Assembly (NCBI GenBank): GCA_009785425.1
Contig: WQWI01000008.1
Coordinates: 1 to 64,000, forward strand
Direction: 5' to 3'
Length of the DNA stretch: 64,000 bases
Source of the DNA: Bacteroidales bacterium
GTDB lineage: Bacteria > Bacteroidota > Bacteroidia > Bacteroidales > P3
Shown here one piece after another: positions 51,509 through 60,386 of this stretch (its first letter is position 1; every line of letters starts with the position of its first letter). The notes under the pieces are model-generated. The model saw nothing but the letters and a program-made list of their open reading frames with translations, was not told the DNA's origin and did no database searches. A program made the position numbers and the translations under genes.

Positions 51509-52381
51509 ATGAATAAAATTTCCGCACTAATCAAACTGATTGACGACCCTGACGAGCAGATTTTTTGGCAAATCAAAAATGAAATCTTGTCGATGGGTTC
51601 GATCATTATTCCGGATTTGGAAAATGCTTTGGTTTCCACATCGGATGGAAATTCCATCGAACGAATTAACGAAATTTTGAACGAATTTCAAACTGAAAAC
51701 CTATGTCAAAATTTCGAACAATGGTTAAAAAGTGAGGAGCAAGATTTGCTCGGATTGATGATTTTGATTGAACAAATTCGCGATTTCAATGTTTCGGAAG
51801 AAGACATCATTAAGCCGATTGCTCAAATCAAGTTCGACATTTGGATTGAGTTGAGCGAAGAGCGAACAATTTTGGAACAAGTCAAAATTATTGACCGAAT
51901 TTTTTACGAAAAACACAACTTTGAAGCCGACGAACGAGAGCCTTACGAACTGCCGAATTATTTTATTTCAAGCCTTTTGAAAAACAAAAAAGGAAACGAT
52001 ACAACCCTGGGCTTGTTGTATTTGTATTTAGCACAATCTCAGAATATTTCGTTTTGGGGCGTGAAATTGTTGTCGAATTTTATTTTAGCTTATACCGATT
52101 CTTCTCAAAACAAAGCCATTGATGATGTTTGGTTTTATTTAAACCCGTACAAAGTCCATGCAGTGCCTTACAAAAATGCAGCGAAATTTTCACGTCCGAA
52201 TTTACAAGAATTCTTTGCAAGTGCAGGTGTAGAACTGAATATCGCCGACATCACGCCTTGCTCAAATGTGGACATTGCACGCCGTTGGCTATGGTTTATT
52301 CAACAAGCCTATATTCGCAAGAATAACGAAGAAAAAACGGACTTGTTAAATAAATTATTGAAATTATTTGTTCATGTCTGA
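51509..52381 (+). CDS. SirB1/transglutaminase-like protein
   Basis: A 290-aa protein with an N-terminal helical HEAT-like part (about 1-115) and a SirB1-type transglutaminase-like core (IFYEKHNFEADEREPYELPNYFISSLLKNKKGN...LGLLYLYLAQSQN). In SirB1 relatives the core order LxxRxGxPI..GLPGHF is recognisable; here the usual catalytic residues are not obvious, so it may be non-enzymatic. Function is unknown. The nrnA promoter begins inside its last codons. Confidence 0.65.
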   Translation: MNKISALIKLIDDPDEQIFWQIKNEILSMGSIIIPDLENALVSTSDGNSIERINEILNEFQTENLCQNFEQWLKSEEQDLLGLMILIEQIRDFNVSEEDIIKPIAQIKFDIWIELSEERTILEQVKIIDRIFYEKHNFEADEREPYELPNYFISSLLKNKKGNDTTLGLLYLYLAQSQNISFWGVKLLSNFILAYTDSSQNKAIDDVWFYLNPYKVHAVPYKNAAKFSRPNLQEFFASAGVELNIADITPCSNVDIARRWLWFIQQAYIRKNNEEKTDLLNKLLKLFVHV

Positions 52382-52398
52382 TTTTTTCCGTACCTTTG
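52367..52398 (+). promoter_or_regulatory. Promoter of nrnA
   Basis: TTTG (52367-52370), 20 bp, TACCTTTG (52391-52398); the -33 box lies inside the preceding gene. Confidence 0.78.
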
Positions 52399-52448
52399 CA
52401 TAATCGAAGCTAAACAGCAGTACAGGCACAACAAAGTTAACATTTTTC

Positions 52449-53462
52449 ATGAATACTTTTGAGTATATATCAAAATTTAGGGAACTGATTGAGAAATCGG
52501 AAAATATCGTAATTTTGACGCACTACAATCCCGACGGAGATGCAATAGGTTCGTGTGCAGCATGGCACGACTTCTTCCTAAGTTTGGGAAAAAGCTCACA
52601 AATTGTACTTCCTAATGACTTTCCACAAAATCTCAAGTGGATCAAAGGCTCGGAAACAGCTGTAATTGCTACCAAAGAAATGAAAAAAGCCGAAGCGTTG
52701 ATTGCTTATGCAGATTTGATAGTTTGTAACGATTTTCAGTCGTTTTCGAGAGTGGGTAAATTGGAGGAAATATCTCTGAAATCGAGAGCAAAAAAAGTTT
52801 TGGTTGATCATCACGTTGATCCGGAAATTGAGCAATTTGATTTGGTTTTTTCAAACATAGAAAGCTCATCGACAGCAGAAGTAGTCTTCGAAATAATTAC
52901 GCAACTAACTCCCGAAGAGCCAGTAAGTAAAACTATTGCGGAAGCGATTTACGTAGGAATTATGACGGATACGGGGTCGTTCAGTTTTTCGAGTGGCCAT
53001 AAAAAAACGTTTGAAATTGTAGCAGAATTGATTGATTTGGGAATTGATACCTGCCGAATTTATCAAGAAGTTTACAGCACATTTTCAGAAAATAGAATGA
53101 GAATGCTAGGTCATTGTTTGACGAACCGACTGAAAGTTCTACCCGAATTTTCAACCGCTTATATGTACCTCGCCAAGGAAGATCTATACAGATTCCGCGA
53201 AACTCCGGGCGATACGGAAGGTATCGTGAATTATGCACTTGCCATAAAGGGAATAAAATTTGCTGCATTCTTTACAGAACGAGAGAAACGTATTCGTATC
53301 TCGTTCCGTTCGAAAGGCGAAGTTGATTGCAATGAATTTGCCAGAACCTTCTTCAATGGTGGAGGACACCACAATGCTTCGGGAGGAGATTCGTTCGAAA
53401 CTATGGAAGAAACCATTCAAAAATTTGAAAAATTACTGCCGGAGTTAAAACAACTAAACTAG
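52449..53462 (+). CDS. nrnA: DHH phosphoesterase NrnA (nanoRNase/pAp phosphatase)
   Basis: A 337-aa DHH-DHHA1 enzyme that degrades short RNA oligomers and dephosphorylates pAp. Metal motifs: THYNPDGDAIGS, VCNDF, VDHHVDPE and MTDTGSFSFS; DHHA1 domain ends with FFNGGGHHNASGG. Cytoplasmic. It has its own promoter and is followed by the FKBP gene 54 bp later. Confidence 0.93.
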   Translation: MNTFEYISKFRELIEKSENIVILTHYNPDGDAIGSCAAWHDFFLSLGKSSQIVLPNDFPQNLKWIKGSETAVIATKEMKKAEALIAYADLIVCNDFQSFSRVGKLEEISLKSRAKKVLVDHHVDPEIEQFDLVFSNIESSSTAEVVFEIITQLTPEEPVSKTIAEAIYVGIMTDTGSFSFSSGHKKTFEIVAELIDLGIDTCRIYQEVYSTFSENRMRMLGHCLTNRLKVLPEFSTAYMYLAKEDLYRFRETPGDTEGIVNYALAIKGIKFAAFFTEREKRIRISFRSKGEVDCNEFARTFFNGGGHHNASGGDSFETMEETIQKFEKLLPELKQLN

Positions 53463-53483
53463 AGACGCACAGTTGTGCATCTC
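53462..53483. repeat. Short palindromic repeat
   Basis: GAGACGCACA against TGTGCATCTC, one mismatch, between nrnA and the FKBP gene. Confidence 0.5.
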
Positions 53484-53516
53484 CGAAAATAACAAAACAA
53501 CAAAATCAACAAAACC

Positions 53517-54425
53517 ATGAAAAAAATCCTAATTACAGCAGCTACCTTGCTTTTGATAGCCAGCGTTTTCACTTCTTGCGGAAGAAGCGAATTGAGAGGC
53601 TTCAACCGAACTGAAACCGGTTTGCATTACAGATTTTACGTAAAATCCGATAGTCCGAGAGCACAAATTGGAGATATTATTGTTGGTGAAATGTGGGTCC
53701 ATATAGATGAAGAGTTGAACGTCACGAACGCAGGTAATCCGGATGTTTTGGCTCAGGTAGAACTCCCACATAGCGATGATTTGCTGTATAACCTTGTTAT
53801 GGAGGCTTTTCAAATGATAGGAGTTGGCGACAGCGTGAAGTTTGCGATCTGTCTTGATATGTTGAGGGGTGCGGATAGTGAATCTCGTAATCCTTTTATT
53901 CCGGAAGGCAACATTATGTTTTACACCTTCAAAGTTACAGGTATTTACTCGCCGGAAGAATTTGAGCTAAGAATGCAAATGGAGCAAATCATAGGTGAAG
54001 CCATAGAAGCCGAGATGTTGGCTGCTTTTCTTGAAGAAGAAGGAGTCACCGCACAACCTAATGACGATGGTGTTTACGTAATTATTACAAATAGAGGGAC
54101 TGGTGCTCGAGCAACCACAGGACGAATGATTCAAATGCATTACGTTGGTCGTTTGATTGATGGAACAGTTTTTGATACAAGTTTTGAAGATGTTGCCCGA
54201 GAGCATGGTCTTTTTACGCCGATGCGTCAGTACGACCCACTTGAGTTTCCGGTTGGAGTAGGGCAAATGATTCCGGGTATGGATAATGCCCTTGTGGATA
54301 TGAGAGCAGGAACAAGAGCAACCTTGATTATCCCGTCGAATATGGCTTATGGAGGACATGCTATGGGTATGATTCCTGCATTTTCAACGCTGATTTTCGA
54401 TATCGAAATAGTTGCTGTGAACTAA
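53517..54425 (+). CDS. FKBP-type peptidyl-prolyl isomerase lipoprotein
   Basis: A 302-aa exported protein. The signal MKKILITAATLLLIASVFTSCG ends in a lipobox (Cys21). The C-terminal 110 residues are an FKBP domain: MIQMHYVGRLIDGTVFDTSF, FPVGVGQMIPGMDNALVDM, RATLIIPSNMAYGGHAMGMI. The N-terminal half resembles a degenerate FKBP-like domain (GDIIVGEMWVH... GDSVKFAICLDML), as in GldI-type proteins of the phylum. It probably folds periplasmic or outer-membrane proteins. ftsX starts 6 nt after its stop. Confidence 0.88.
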   Translation: MKKILITAATLLLIASVFTSCGRSELRGFNRTETGLHYRFYVKSDSPRAQIGDIIVGEMWVHIDEELNVTNAGNPDVLAQVELPHSDDLLYNLVMEAFQMIGVGDSVKFAICLDMLRGADSESRNPFIPEGNIMFYTFKVTGIYSPEEFELRMQMEQIIGEAIEAEMLAAFLEEEGVTAQPNDDGVYVIITNRGTGARATTGRMIQMHYVGRLIDGTVFDTSFEDVAREHGLFTPMRQYDPLEFPVGVGQMIPGMDNALVDMRAGTRATLIIPSNMAYGGHAMGMIPAFSTLIFDIEIVAVN

Positions 54426-54431
54426 AAAGCA

Positions 54432-55310
54432 ATGAGTACATACGAAGAAAAATATCAAAAAAGACGACTGCGGAAGTCGTACATCACGTCGGTAATTAGT
54501 ATTACGCTTGTGTTGTTTTTATTGGGCATACAGGGTGTAATCCTCATACATGCACACAAATTGTCGCGTTATGTTCTCGAAAATATCATAGTTACAGCTG
54601 TTTTGAATGACAACGCCGAAGAAGCCGATATAGCACGATTGCAAAGACAGTTGGAGTTTACGCCTGCTGTAAAAAATTCCGTGTTTATATCCAGAGATGA
54701 AGCAGCTAGAATACTTACAGAAGAATTGGGCGAAGATTTTGTTGCGTTTATAGGACATAACCCATTGTCGGCATCCATCGAAATACGTTTGAGAGCGGAA
54801 TATGCAAACCCCGAGAGTATAGCAGCTTTGGCAGATCAATTGCTGGAAATCAGCGACGTTCAAGAGGTATATTATCAAACGAATTTGGTGCAGTTGATAG
54901 ATGACAATATACGTCGGATTAGCCTCATTCTACTTAGTATTAGTGCGATTATTTTGTTTATTGCAATAGCCCTAATCAATAATACAATTCGCTTGGCTGT
55001 TTATTCGAAACGCCTGCTGATTAAGAGTATGCAGTTGGTTGGTGCTACACAAGGATTTATTCGAAAGCCGTTCATCAAGCGAGGAGTTTGGCAAGGTATT
55101 ATTGGTGCATTTTTGTCGTCAGCCATGCTTGGCACTTTGGTGTATTACCTGCAGTATTACGCACCGGAGATTGTGAGTGTCCAAGATATGAGTTGGTTTT
55201 TACTTCTGTTTGCAAGTATTTTTGCTATTGCTATTATTTTCACGTGGATTTCGTCTTACCTTGCTGTTCGGCGATTTTTGAAAATGGGACACGATTTGAT
55301 CCACTATTAA
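54432..55310 (+). CDS. ftsX: Cell division ABC permease-like protein FtsX
   Basis: A 292-aa membrane protein: one N-terminal helix (SYITSVISITLVLFLLGIQG), an extracytoplasmic domain (about 60-165) and three C-terminal helices (about 175-285) ending FLKMGHDLIHY. With FtsE it transmits a division signal to peptidoglycan hydrolases. In many Bacteroidota ftsX is followed by a DUF3098 gene and uppP; here those two lie 6 kb away on the other strand, so the cluster has been rearranged. It starts 6 nt after the FKBP gene. No ftsE in the window. Confidence 0.93.
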   Translation: MSTYEEKYQKRRLRKSYITSVISITLVLFLLGIQGVILIHAHKLSRYVLENIIVTAVLNDNAEEADIARLQRQLEFTPAVKNSVFISRDEAARILTEELGEDFVAFIGHNPLSASIEIRLRAEYANPESIAALADQLLEISDVQEVYYQTNLVQLIDDNIRRISLILLSISAIILFIAIALINNTIRLAVYSKRLLIKSMQLVGATQGFIRKPFIKRGVWQGIIGAFLSSAMLGTLVYYLQYYAPEIVSVQDMSWFLLLFASIFAIAIIFTWISSYLAVRRFLKMGHDLIHY

Positions 55311-55364
55311 AGGATTAAACAATGAACATTGGAACGAAGTGCATCGCATTTCGTTCTTTTTTTG

Positions 55365-55372
55365 TATCTTTG
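55365..55372 (+). promoter_or_regulatory. -7 box of aroC
   Basis: TATCTTTG 15 nt before the ATG at 55388. No TTTG at the right spacing. Confidence 0.6.
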
Positions 55373-55387
55373 CATCTACAATCATTC

Positions 55388-56404
55388 ATGAACAGTTTCG
55401 GCGAACATATCAAACTAACAACTTTTGGGGAGTCTCACGGTGTGGCTGTTGGTGGCGTTATCGAAGGATTTCCGGCAGGTGTTGAAGTTGACGAAAATTT
55501 TATTCAAACAGAACTGGATCGCCGAAAACCCTCTCAACATAAGGCCAGCACAGCACGAAAAGAAAGCGATCGCATAGAAATTTTATCGGGAATTTTTGAA
55601 GGTAAAACACTTGGAACACCGATTGCATTCATTATTCGCAACGAAAACCAACAACCGGACGATTATGAATATCTTCGCGAAATATTTCGTCCCGGACATG
55701 CAGATTTCACTTATGCTAAAAAATACGGGCATTACGACCATCGCAGCGGTGGGCGTTCCTCTGCACGCGAAACCGCCTCACGTGTTGCTGCCGGAGCATT
55801 TGCAAAAACTATTCTGCAAAGCAAGGGTATAGAAATCACAGCAACTATCAAACAAATCGGAACAGCAAAAACTCCTAACGACATTGAGCGTTTGCTCGAA
55901 CAAACCAAAGCCGAAGGCGACAGCATCGGTGGAATTATTGAATGTGTCATAAAAGGTTGTCCTGTGGGTATTGGTGAGCCCGTTTTCGGCAAACTGCAAG
56001 CCCGACTTGCCGAAGCCATGATGAGTATCCCTGCTGCAAAAGGATTTGAATACGGTGAAGGCTTTGCATCCGCTACGATGAAAGGCAGCGAACATAACGA
56101 TGCTTACATTTTTGATAACGAAGTAAAACCTGCAACCAATCACAGTGGCGGCATTTTGGGTGGTATCAGCACCGGATTAGATATTGTTTTTCGTGTGGCT
56201 TTCAAACCCATTGCGAGCATTTCCAAGCCTCAGCAAACTGTTGATAAGAAAGGCAATTCCGTAGAACTTGCTAACCGAGGCAGGCACGACGTTTGCTGTG
56301 TACCCAGGGCTTTGCCTGTGGTGGAGGCTATGACGGCACTTGTGCTCCTTCATTTTTTTGTGCCCAAAAAAACGAAGCAAAAAAAGGCTTTGCGAAAATT
56401 ATGA
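55388..56404 (+). CDS. aroC: Chorismate synthase
   Basis: FMN-dependent enzyme making chorismate, the last shared step of aromatic amino acid synthesis. Signatures: GESHGVAVGGVIEGFPAG, RPGHADFTYAKKYGHYDHRSGGRSSARET, and the C-terminal GRHDVCCVPRALPVVEAM. Length 338 aa from the ATG at 55388. The last 18 residues, after the conserved VEAMTALVL helix, are encoded by the left terminal inverted repeat of a cassette (from 56349): a Lys-rich tail that replaces the native end. The active site lies before this tail, so function is likely kept. Confidence 0.94.
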   Translation: MNSFGEHIKLTTFGESHGVAVGGVIEGFPAGVEVDENFIQTELDRRKPSQHKASTARKESDRIEILSGIFEGKTLGTPIAFIIRNENQQPDDYEYLREIFRPGHADFTYAKKYGHYDHRSGGRSSARETASRVAAGAFAKTILQSKGIEITATIKQIGTAKTPNDIERLLEQTKAEGDSIGGIIECVIKGCPVGIGEPVFGKLQARLAEAMMSIPAAKGFEYGEGFASATMKGSEHNDAYIFDNEVKPATNHSGGILGGISTGLDIVFRVAFKPIASISKPQQTVDKKGNSVELANRGRHDVCCVPRALPVVEAMTALVLLHFFVPKKTKQKKALRKL

Positions 56405-56481
56405 TCTCCGCTGACGCTCCGACAATTTTCGCAGTATCGTATTCGTCGCGTTGCTCCTCATAATTTTTTACGCTTCGCTTG
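56349..56481. repeat. Left inverted repeat of the cassette
   Basis: Begins TTCATTTTTTTGTG and ends TTACGCTTCGCTTG. Contains an inner hairpin GCGAAAATT...AATTTTCGC. Confidence 0.8.
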
Positions 56482-56498
56482 TATTCCATTTTTTTTCG

Positions 56499-56506
56499 TA
56501 TCTTTG
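56499..56506 (+). promoter_or_regulatory. -7 box of the cassette gene
   Basis: TATCTTTG, 24 nt before the ATG at 56531 and inside the cassette, so the gene keeps its promoter whichever way the segment lies. Confidence 0.6.
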
Positions 56507-56530
56507 CGAAAGATTTACGATGTCGCAGTT

Positions 56531-57379
56531 ATGTTCCGAAAACTCATATTTATTTACCTTTTTCTTGCGATAAGTCCGAATATTTTTGCGCAGATTGCAG
56601 ATGCGGACTTCTTTACTCTTGAAAGAGAAATGTGTGGTGTAAAAAAAATCACAGAAAGACATAGTCCAAGACCCACTGGTCATTGGAAATCCGTTTTTTT
56701 CTACGATGAAAATGGTTTCTTGTTGCGTCAAGTTAGTTACCATAAAAGAAGAAGATGGCATTTTTTTAAAGCTAGGGCAGATTATAGATATGAATATTCT
56801 ATATCTGACACATTGCTGATAATAAAACAGAGGGAAGTTCGAAATATTAATAACAATCCGCCTAACTATATCAAAAAAAAGTACTATTACAACCACTTGA
56901 AACAGTGTTACAGGTTTGAAATTTATTCTTCAAACTTTTCTTTGATAAGTAATGGAAAGCCGTTTGTTGTGGGCGATAATTTTATCTACAAAGATGATTT
57001 GCTTCAGAGTTTTGACCGACACATATTTTTTTGGAGAAACGATAGTTTAGAGTTGGGTGGGAGTGATAGACATACTTTTACTCATGATAGCAAACGGCGA
57101 ACGGAACAAATATATCGTAATATTCATACCGGTACGGCATTTATGTGTTATTGTATAACAACCACAGTCTATCAAAATGGAAAGCTAACTGACATTATAC
57201 GAGATTGCGATGGATCGGGAGGGGTATTCATGGGTGTGTATTTTTGGAGTAAAGATAGACCTGATAAAATGCACATTAGATTCTCCAATTTCGATAGACA
57301 CGGAAACTGGACAAGGAGCTATTTTGTGACGGAAAAAGGAAAGCGCCTCCGTTCAGAAAGAAGAATAAGATATTGGTAG
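56531..57379 (+). CDS. Secreted protein with YD/RHS-like strands, carried by the cassette
   Basis: 282 aa from the ATG at 56531 (the track start is a TTG in the promoter). A signal peptide (MFRKLIFIYLFLAISPNIFAQ) predicts export. The mature part is beta-rich, with strand units like VFFYDENGFLLRQVSYHKRRR and FDRHGNWTRSYFVTEKG, reminiscent of YD-repeat/RHS-type and Bacteroidota MORN-like secreted proteins, and it is rich in aromatic residues and Arg. I do not recognise a named family. It is the sole gene between the inverted repeats. Confidence 0.7.
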   Translation: MFRKLIFIYLFLAISPNIFAQIADADFFTLEREMCGVKKITERHSPRPTGHWKSVFFYDENGFLLRQVSYHKRRRWHFFKARADYRYEYSISDTLLIIKQREVRNINNNPPNYIKKKYYYNHLKQCYRFEIYSSNFSLISNGKPFVVGDNFIYKDDLLQSFDRHIFFWRNDSLELGGSDRHTFTHDSKRRTEQIYRNIHTGTAFMCYCITTTVYQNGKLTDIIRDCDGSGGVFMGVYFWSKDRPDKMHIRFSNFDRHGNWTRSYFVTEKGKRLRSERRIRYW

Positions 57380-57385
57380 TTTTTC

Positions 57386-57517
57386 ACAGGCAAAGCGTAA
57401 AAAACGATGAGGAGCAATGCGACGAATACGTTATCGCGAAAAATTGTCGCACGGGTGCGACGTTATTTTTTCGCAAAGACTTTTTTTGGTTCGTTTTTTT
57501 GGTCACAAAAAAATGAA
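57386..57517. repeat. Right inverted repeat of the cassette
   Basis: Inverted match to 56349-56481. Contains hairpin TCGCAC/GTGCGA and GCGAAAAA...TTTTTCGC. Confidence 0.8.
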
Positions 57518-57520
57518 CAA

Positions 57521-59527
57521 TCAAAGTATCTGAATCTCCGTACGGCGATTTTGTGCACGACCTTCTTCTGTGTCGTTAGGTGCAACAGGTCGCGACATGC
57601 CGTAGCCTGCAAATTCCAAACGATCGGAACGAATACCTCTGCTTATCAAAAAATCATAAACGGATTTAGCACGGTTTTCGGAAAGTCGCTGATTAAAGCT
57701 CACACTTCCAACATTGTCGGTATGCCCGCTGATTTCAATGCGAACACCTGGATTTTCATTCATAAATCTTACCAAACGCTCCAATTCTTGTATAGATTCA
57801 GGCTGTAAAGCATATTCGGCAGTGGCAAAAAAGATATTTCGCAACACGATACTTTCTCCTTGTTGAATTTGAGCAAGGGGAACATCAATTGTTATGGGTT
57901 GAATTTGATTAGCGATATCGCCAAATTCAAAATGCTCGGAGTGAAACAAATAGCCTTCTCTAGAAATGTTCAAGGCATAACTTCCGTCTGACGGCAAAGT
58001 TACTAAAAACTCTCCGGAAACTTCGTCAGCTTCTGCTCTTGCGACCACTTGTCCGGTGCGAAGGTTTATAATCTCAAGCCTCGCATCTAAAGGTAAATGA
58101 GTTCTTGCATCGAATAAATTCCCACGCAAATAACTTACTGCCAAAGGTCTTACGTCGCGATGCAGTTCGAAAACATAAATATCTGTTCCGCCTTTTCCAC
58201 CCGAACGATTCGAAGAAATGAAAGCCTTGTCTCCCCTTGAATTCACAAAAAAACTACTTTCGTCTCGGTGTGTGTTGATAGGATAACCTAAATTTACAGG
58301 TGTTCCCCAAGTTCCATCGGGATTTCTTCTGGAAACAAAAATATCTTTTCCACCCAGTCCGGGATGCCCGTCCGAAACAAAATAAAGGGTTTGGTTATCG
58401 TAATGGATAAACGGGGCACTTTCGTTACCGCTTGTGTTTATAGGGTATCCGAGGTTTTCAGGTTCCGACCACATGCCGTTGTCTTGAAGTACTGTCATCC
58501 AAATATCTGTTCCGCCTTTTCCACCGGGACGGTTGCTCGCAAAAAACAACGTTCTTCCGTCCGGTGCGATAGACGGTTGAGATTCCCAAAATCTTGTGTT
58601 GATCGGTGGTCCAAGGTTAAATGGTCGCCCCCAACTATCCCCTACCCTTCGGCTCACATAAATATCACAACTTCCAAAACCATCTCTACGGTTGCATCCG
58701 GCGAAAAACAAATATCTACCGTCGGGCGAAATACTTGGCGCCCCCTCGTTATCATCAGTAGTTATAGGATACGGCATACGAACAGCATTTTTCCAAGTTT
58801 GTGTACTGTCGCAAAATGTACTGAAATAAAAATCCTCACGACGATCTTCGACTAGTCTCGTAACGGTCATCGCATTTGGATGTGAAGCGTCTCTTAAAGG
58901 TCTTCCTGTTCTCCTGTCGACAACGTATGTTCGTTCTGTTTCGATGCGGGTACGTCTTGTGAAAATCATCGTTCTTCCATCTACGGTTAGAACCGGAAAA
59001 TATTCGTCCATTTCCGAATTAATACTATCCCCTAAATTTACGGGCTCAAATGGAACAGGATTATTCCTAAATTTAATAGCAGTACGTGCTCTTTGCAAGT
59101 TTGCTTCGGCTCTTTCTCGAACTTCATCACTACGAATAGGAGTCGCTAAATATCTTAAAAAAGACTCTTCAGCTTCTTCATAAAATCCTTGCGAAAGCTC
59201 TAAACTTCCCAAACGAGAAAGGGCGAACGGATGAATGCTCGGGTCTAATTCGACAAACCTTCGATAAGCCCAAATCGCACTATCCGGCATGCTGCTTAGT
59301 TCGAATGTTTCGCCCAACATCAGCCATGCTTCGGTGAAATTCGGGTCTTCGTTCAATGCTCTTCCGAATAACGCAATTGCTTCCTGCATGTTATTTTGAT
59401 CAAATTCTCTCAACCCTTGATTATAGAAGCGTTCCGCCCTTGACGAGTTCGTAGAAAGCGGGCGGGCCTGGCTGTAAACTAAAACAGTCAATAGACAGGA
59501 TAATACGAAGAGAGTTGTTTTTTTCAT
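57521..59527 (-). CDS. OmpA-family envelope protein with TPR and PD40 repeats
   Basis: A 668-aa exported protein: signal peptide (MKKTTLFVLSCLLTVLVYSQ), TPR repeats (about 30-155, AERFYNQGLREFDQNNMQEAI), PD40/WD40-like propeller repeats (about 175-440, with SPDGRYLFFAGCN, APDGRTLFFASNRPGGKGGTD), a CarboxypepD-like sandwich (about 450-540) and a C-terminal OmpA peptidoglycan-binding domain (ISGHTDNVGSVSFNQRLSENRAKSV). This layout is typical of Bacteroidota envelope proteins, including PorE-like ones that tie outer-membrane machinery to the wall. No T9SS genes are nearby, so a specific role is not claimed. Confidence 0.92.
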   Translation of the reverse strand: MKKTTLFVLSCLLTVLVYSQARPLSTNSSRAERFYNQGLREFDQNNMQEAIALFGRALNEDPNFTEAWLMLGETFELSSMPDSAIWAYRRFVELDPSIHPFALSRLGSLELSQGFYEEAEESFLRYLATPIRSDEVRERAEANLQRARTAIKFRNNPVPFEPVNLGDSINSEMDEYFPVLTVDGRTMIFTRRTRIETERTYVVDRRTGRPLRDASHPNAMTVTRLVEDRREDFYFSTFCDSTQTWKNAVRMPYPITTDDNEGAPSISPDGRYLFFAGCNRRDGFGSCDIYVSRRVGDSWGRPFNLGPPINTRFWESQPSIAPDGRTLFFASNRPGGKGGTDIWMTVLQDNGMWSEPENLGYPINTSGNESAPFIHYDNQTLYFVSDGHPGLGGKDIFVSRRNPDGTWGTPVNLGYPINTHRDESSFFVNSRGDKAFISSNRSGGKGGTDIYVFELHRDVRPLAVSYLRGNLFDARTHLPLDARLEIINLRTGQVVARAEADEVSGEFLVTLPSDGSYALNISREGYLFHSEHFEFGDIANQIQPITIDVPLAQIQQGESIVLRNIFFATAEYALQPESIQELERLVRFMNENPGVRIEISGHTDNVGSVSFNQRLSENRAKSVYDFLISRGIRSDRLEFAGYGMSRPVAPNDTEEGRAQNRRTEIQIL

Positions 59528-59636
59528 GGTTTTTTGCTGCTTATTGTCAGCAACTTACATTTGTGCACCAACTTGGTGCACAATTTTGCTACTGTCGATA
59601 GTCGTTGTTTTTTGATATTGCTCATAGTTCAACTTA

Positions 59637-59665
59637 CAAAGGTATGGAATTATTTTGGACTTTGT
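59637..59665 (-). promoter_or_regulatory. Probable promoter of the OmpA-family gene
   Basis: Minus strand TACCTTTG (59637-59644), about 105 nt before the start. The flanking 28 bp match 23331-23358, and a shorter copy is at 60322-60342 beyond the RAYT element. Confidence 0.5.
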
Positions 59666-59686
59666 TGTTCGTTTCTTTGTATTCTT

Positions 59687-60303
59687 GCCCGTAGGGCATC
59701 CATATCAATAGAAACAGCATTGCTTTCAATCCCTTCAAAACCTCGTAGAGGTTTCATATTATTCAATTGGTTTAAAGATGTATCGTTCGTCATATTCTAT
59801 TTCAAATAATTTTAGAAATTCAAGATATTCTTCTTGAAATGTCCGCTTTTTATGGTGCTGTTCCTGCGTTGCAATATAATTGCAAATATTGGAAATTTGC
59901 GATTTGCCATAAGAAAATGCACCAAAACCTTCTTGCCACGAAAATTTCCCCATTACAAAACGATTTTCATTGACCCACAACGAAGAACTTCGTTTTACAT
60001 CTGCCACTAGTTCTGACGGCGATTGTTTGGGTGACATACTTACGAAGACGTGGACGTGGTCTGGCATTCCGCCGATTTGCAATAATTTATGTCCTTTGTT
60101 GGTAATCGTTCCGGTCATATATTTGTACAATTCGTCTCGCCAATGGAGCTGTATCAATCCTATTCGATTTTGAACGGCGAAAACGTAATGAATATAGATT
60201 TGTGTGTATGTGTTTGCCACTTCTCTATTGATATGAAACGCCTACGGCGTTTTGGTTTTGTGTGATACCGTGTTTTCTATTGATATGAATGCCCTACAGG
60301 CAA
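59687..60303. mobile_element. RAYT element with REP-like ends
   Basis: 617 bp. The 28-bp inverted ends share half-site sequence GTAGGGCATNCATATCAATA (59687-59714 against 60276-60303, two mismatches). A further internal copy of the right-end motif, with the hairpin AACGCCTACGGCGTT, lies near 60224-60255. It holds one IS200-like transposase gene. A 21-bp direct similarity (AAAGGTANNGAATTATTTTG) lies outside both ends. Confidence 0.75.
59759..60220 (-). CDS. REP-associated tyrosine transposase (IS200-like TnpA)
   Basis: A 153-aa HUH enzyme that cuts and joins single-stranded DNA through a 5'-phosphotyrosine. HUH motif in MPDHVHVFVSM (HVH) and the nucleophile in the helix SNICNYIATQEQHHKKRTF. 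The family member type (Y1, domesticated RAYT) is suggested by the palindromic repeats on both sides rather than classical IS ends. Length 153 is full. It probably mobilises REP-like sequences. Confidence 0.92.
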   Translation of the reverse strand: MANTYTQIYIHYVFAVQNRIGLIQLHWRDELYKYMTGTITNKGHKLLQIGGMPDHVHVFVSMSPKQSPSELVADVKRSSSLWVNENRFVMGKFSWQEGFGAFSYGKSQISNICNYIATQEQHHKKRTFQEEYLEFLKLFEIEYDERYIFKPIE

Positions 60304-60386
60304 GAGCGTCGCTTTTTGTAAAGGTACAGAATTATTTTGGGGTTGCCCAAAATAATTTATTCTTGAATAACATATATTGCTCTCGC

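Larger units (their letters stand above)
56349..57517. mobile_element. Inverted-repeat cassette downstream of aroC
   Basis: About 1.17 kb bounded by inverted repeats of about 133 bp (56349-56481, 57386-57517) that align well by eye over their whole length. It carries one gene with a promoter and no transposase. The left repeat runs into aroC and supplies its stop; the right ends 3 nt before the stop of the OmpA-family gene. No target duplication is seen. It could be a non-autonomous transposon, an invertible segment, or a cassette mobilised in trans. Confidence 0.7.
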
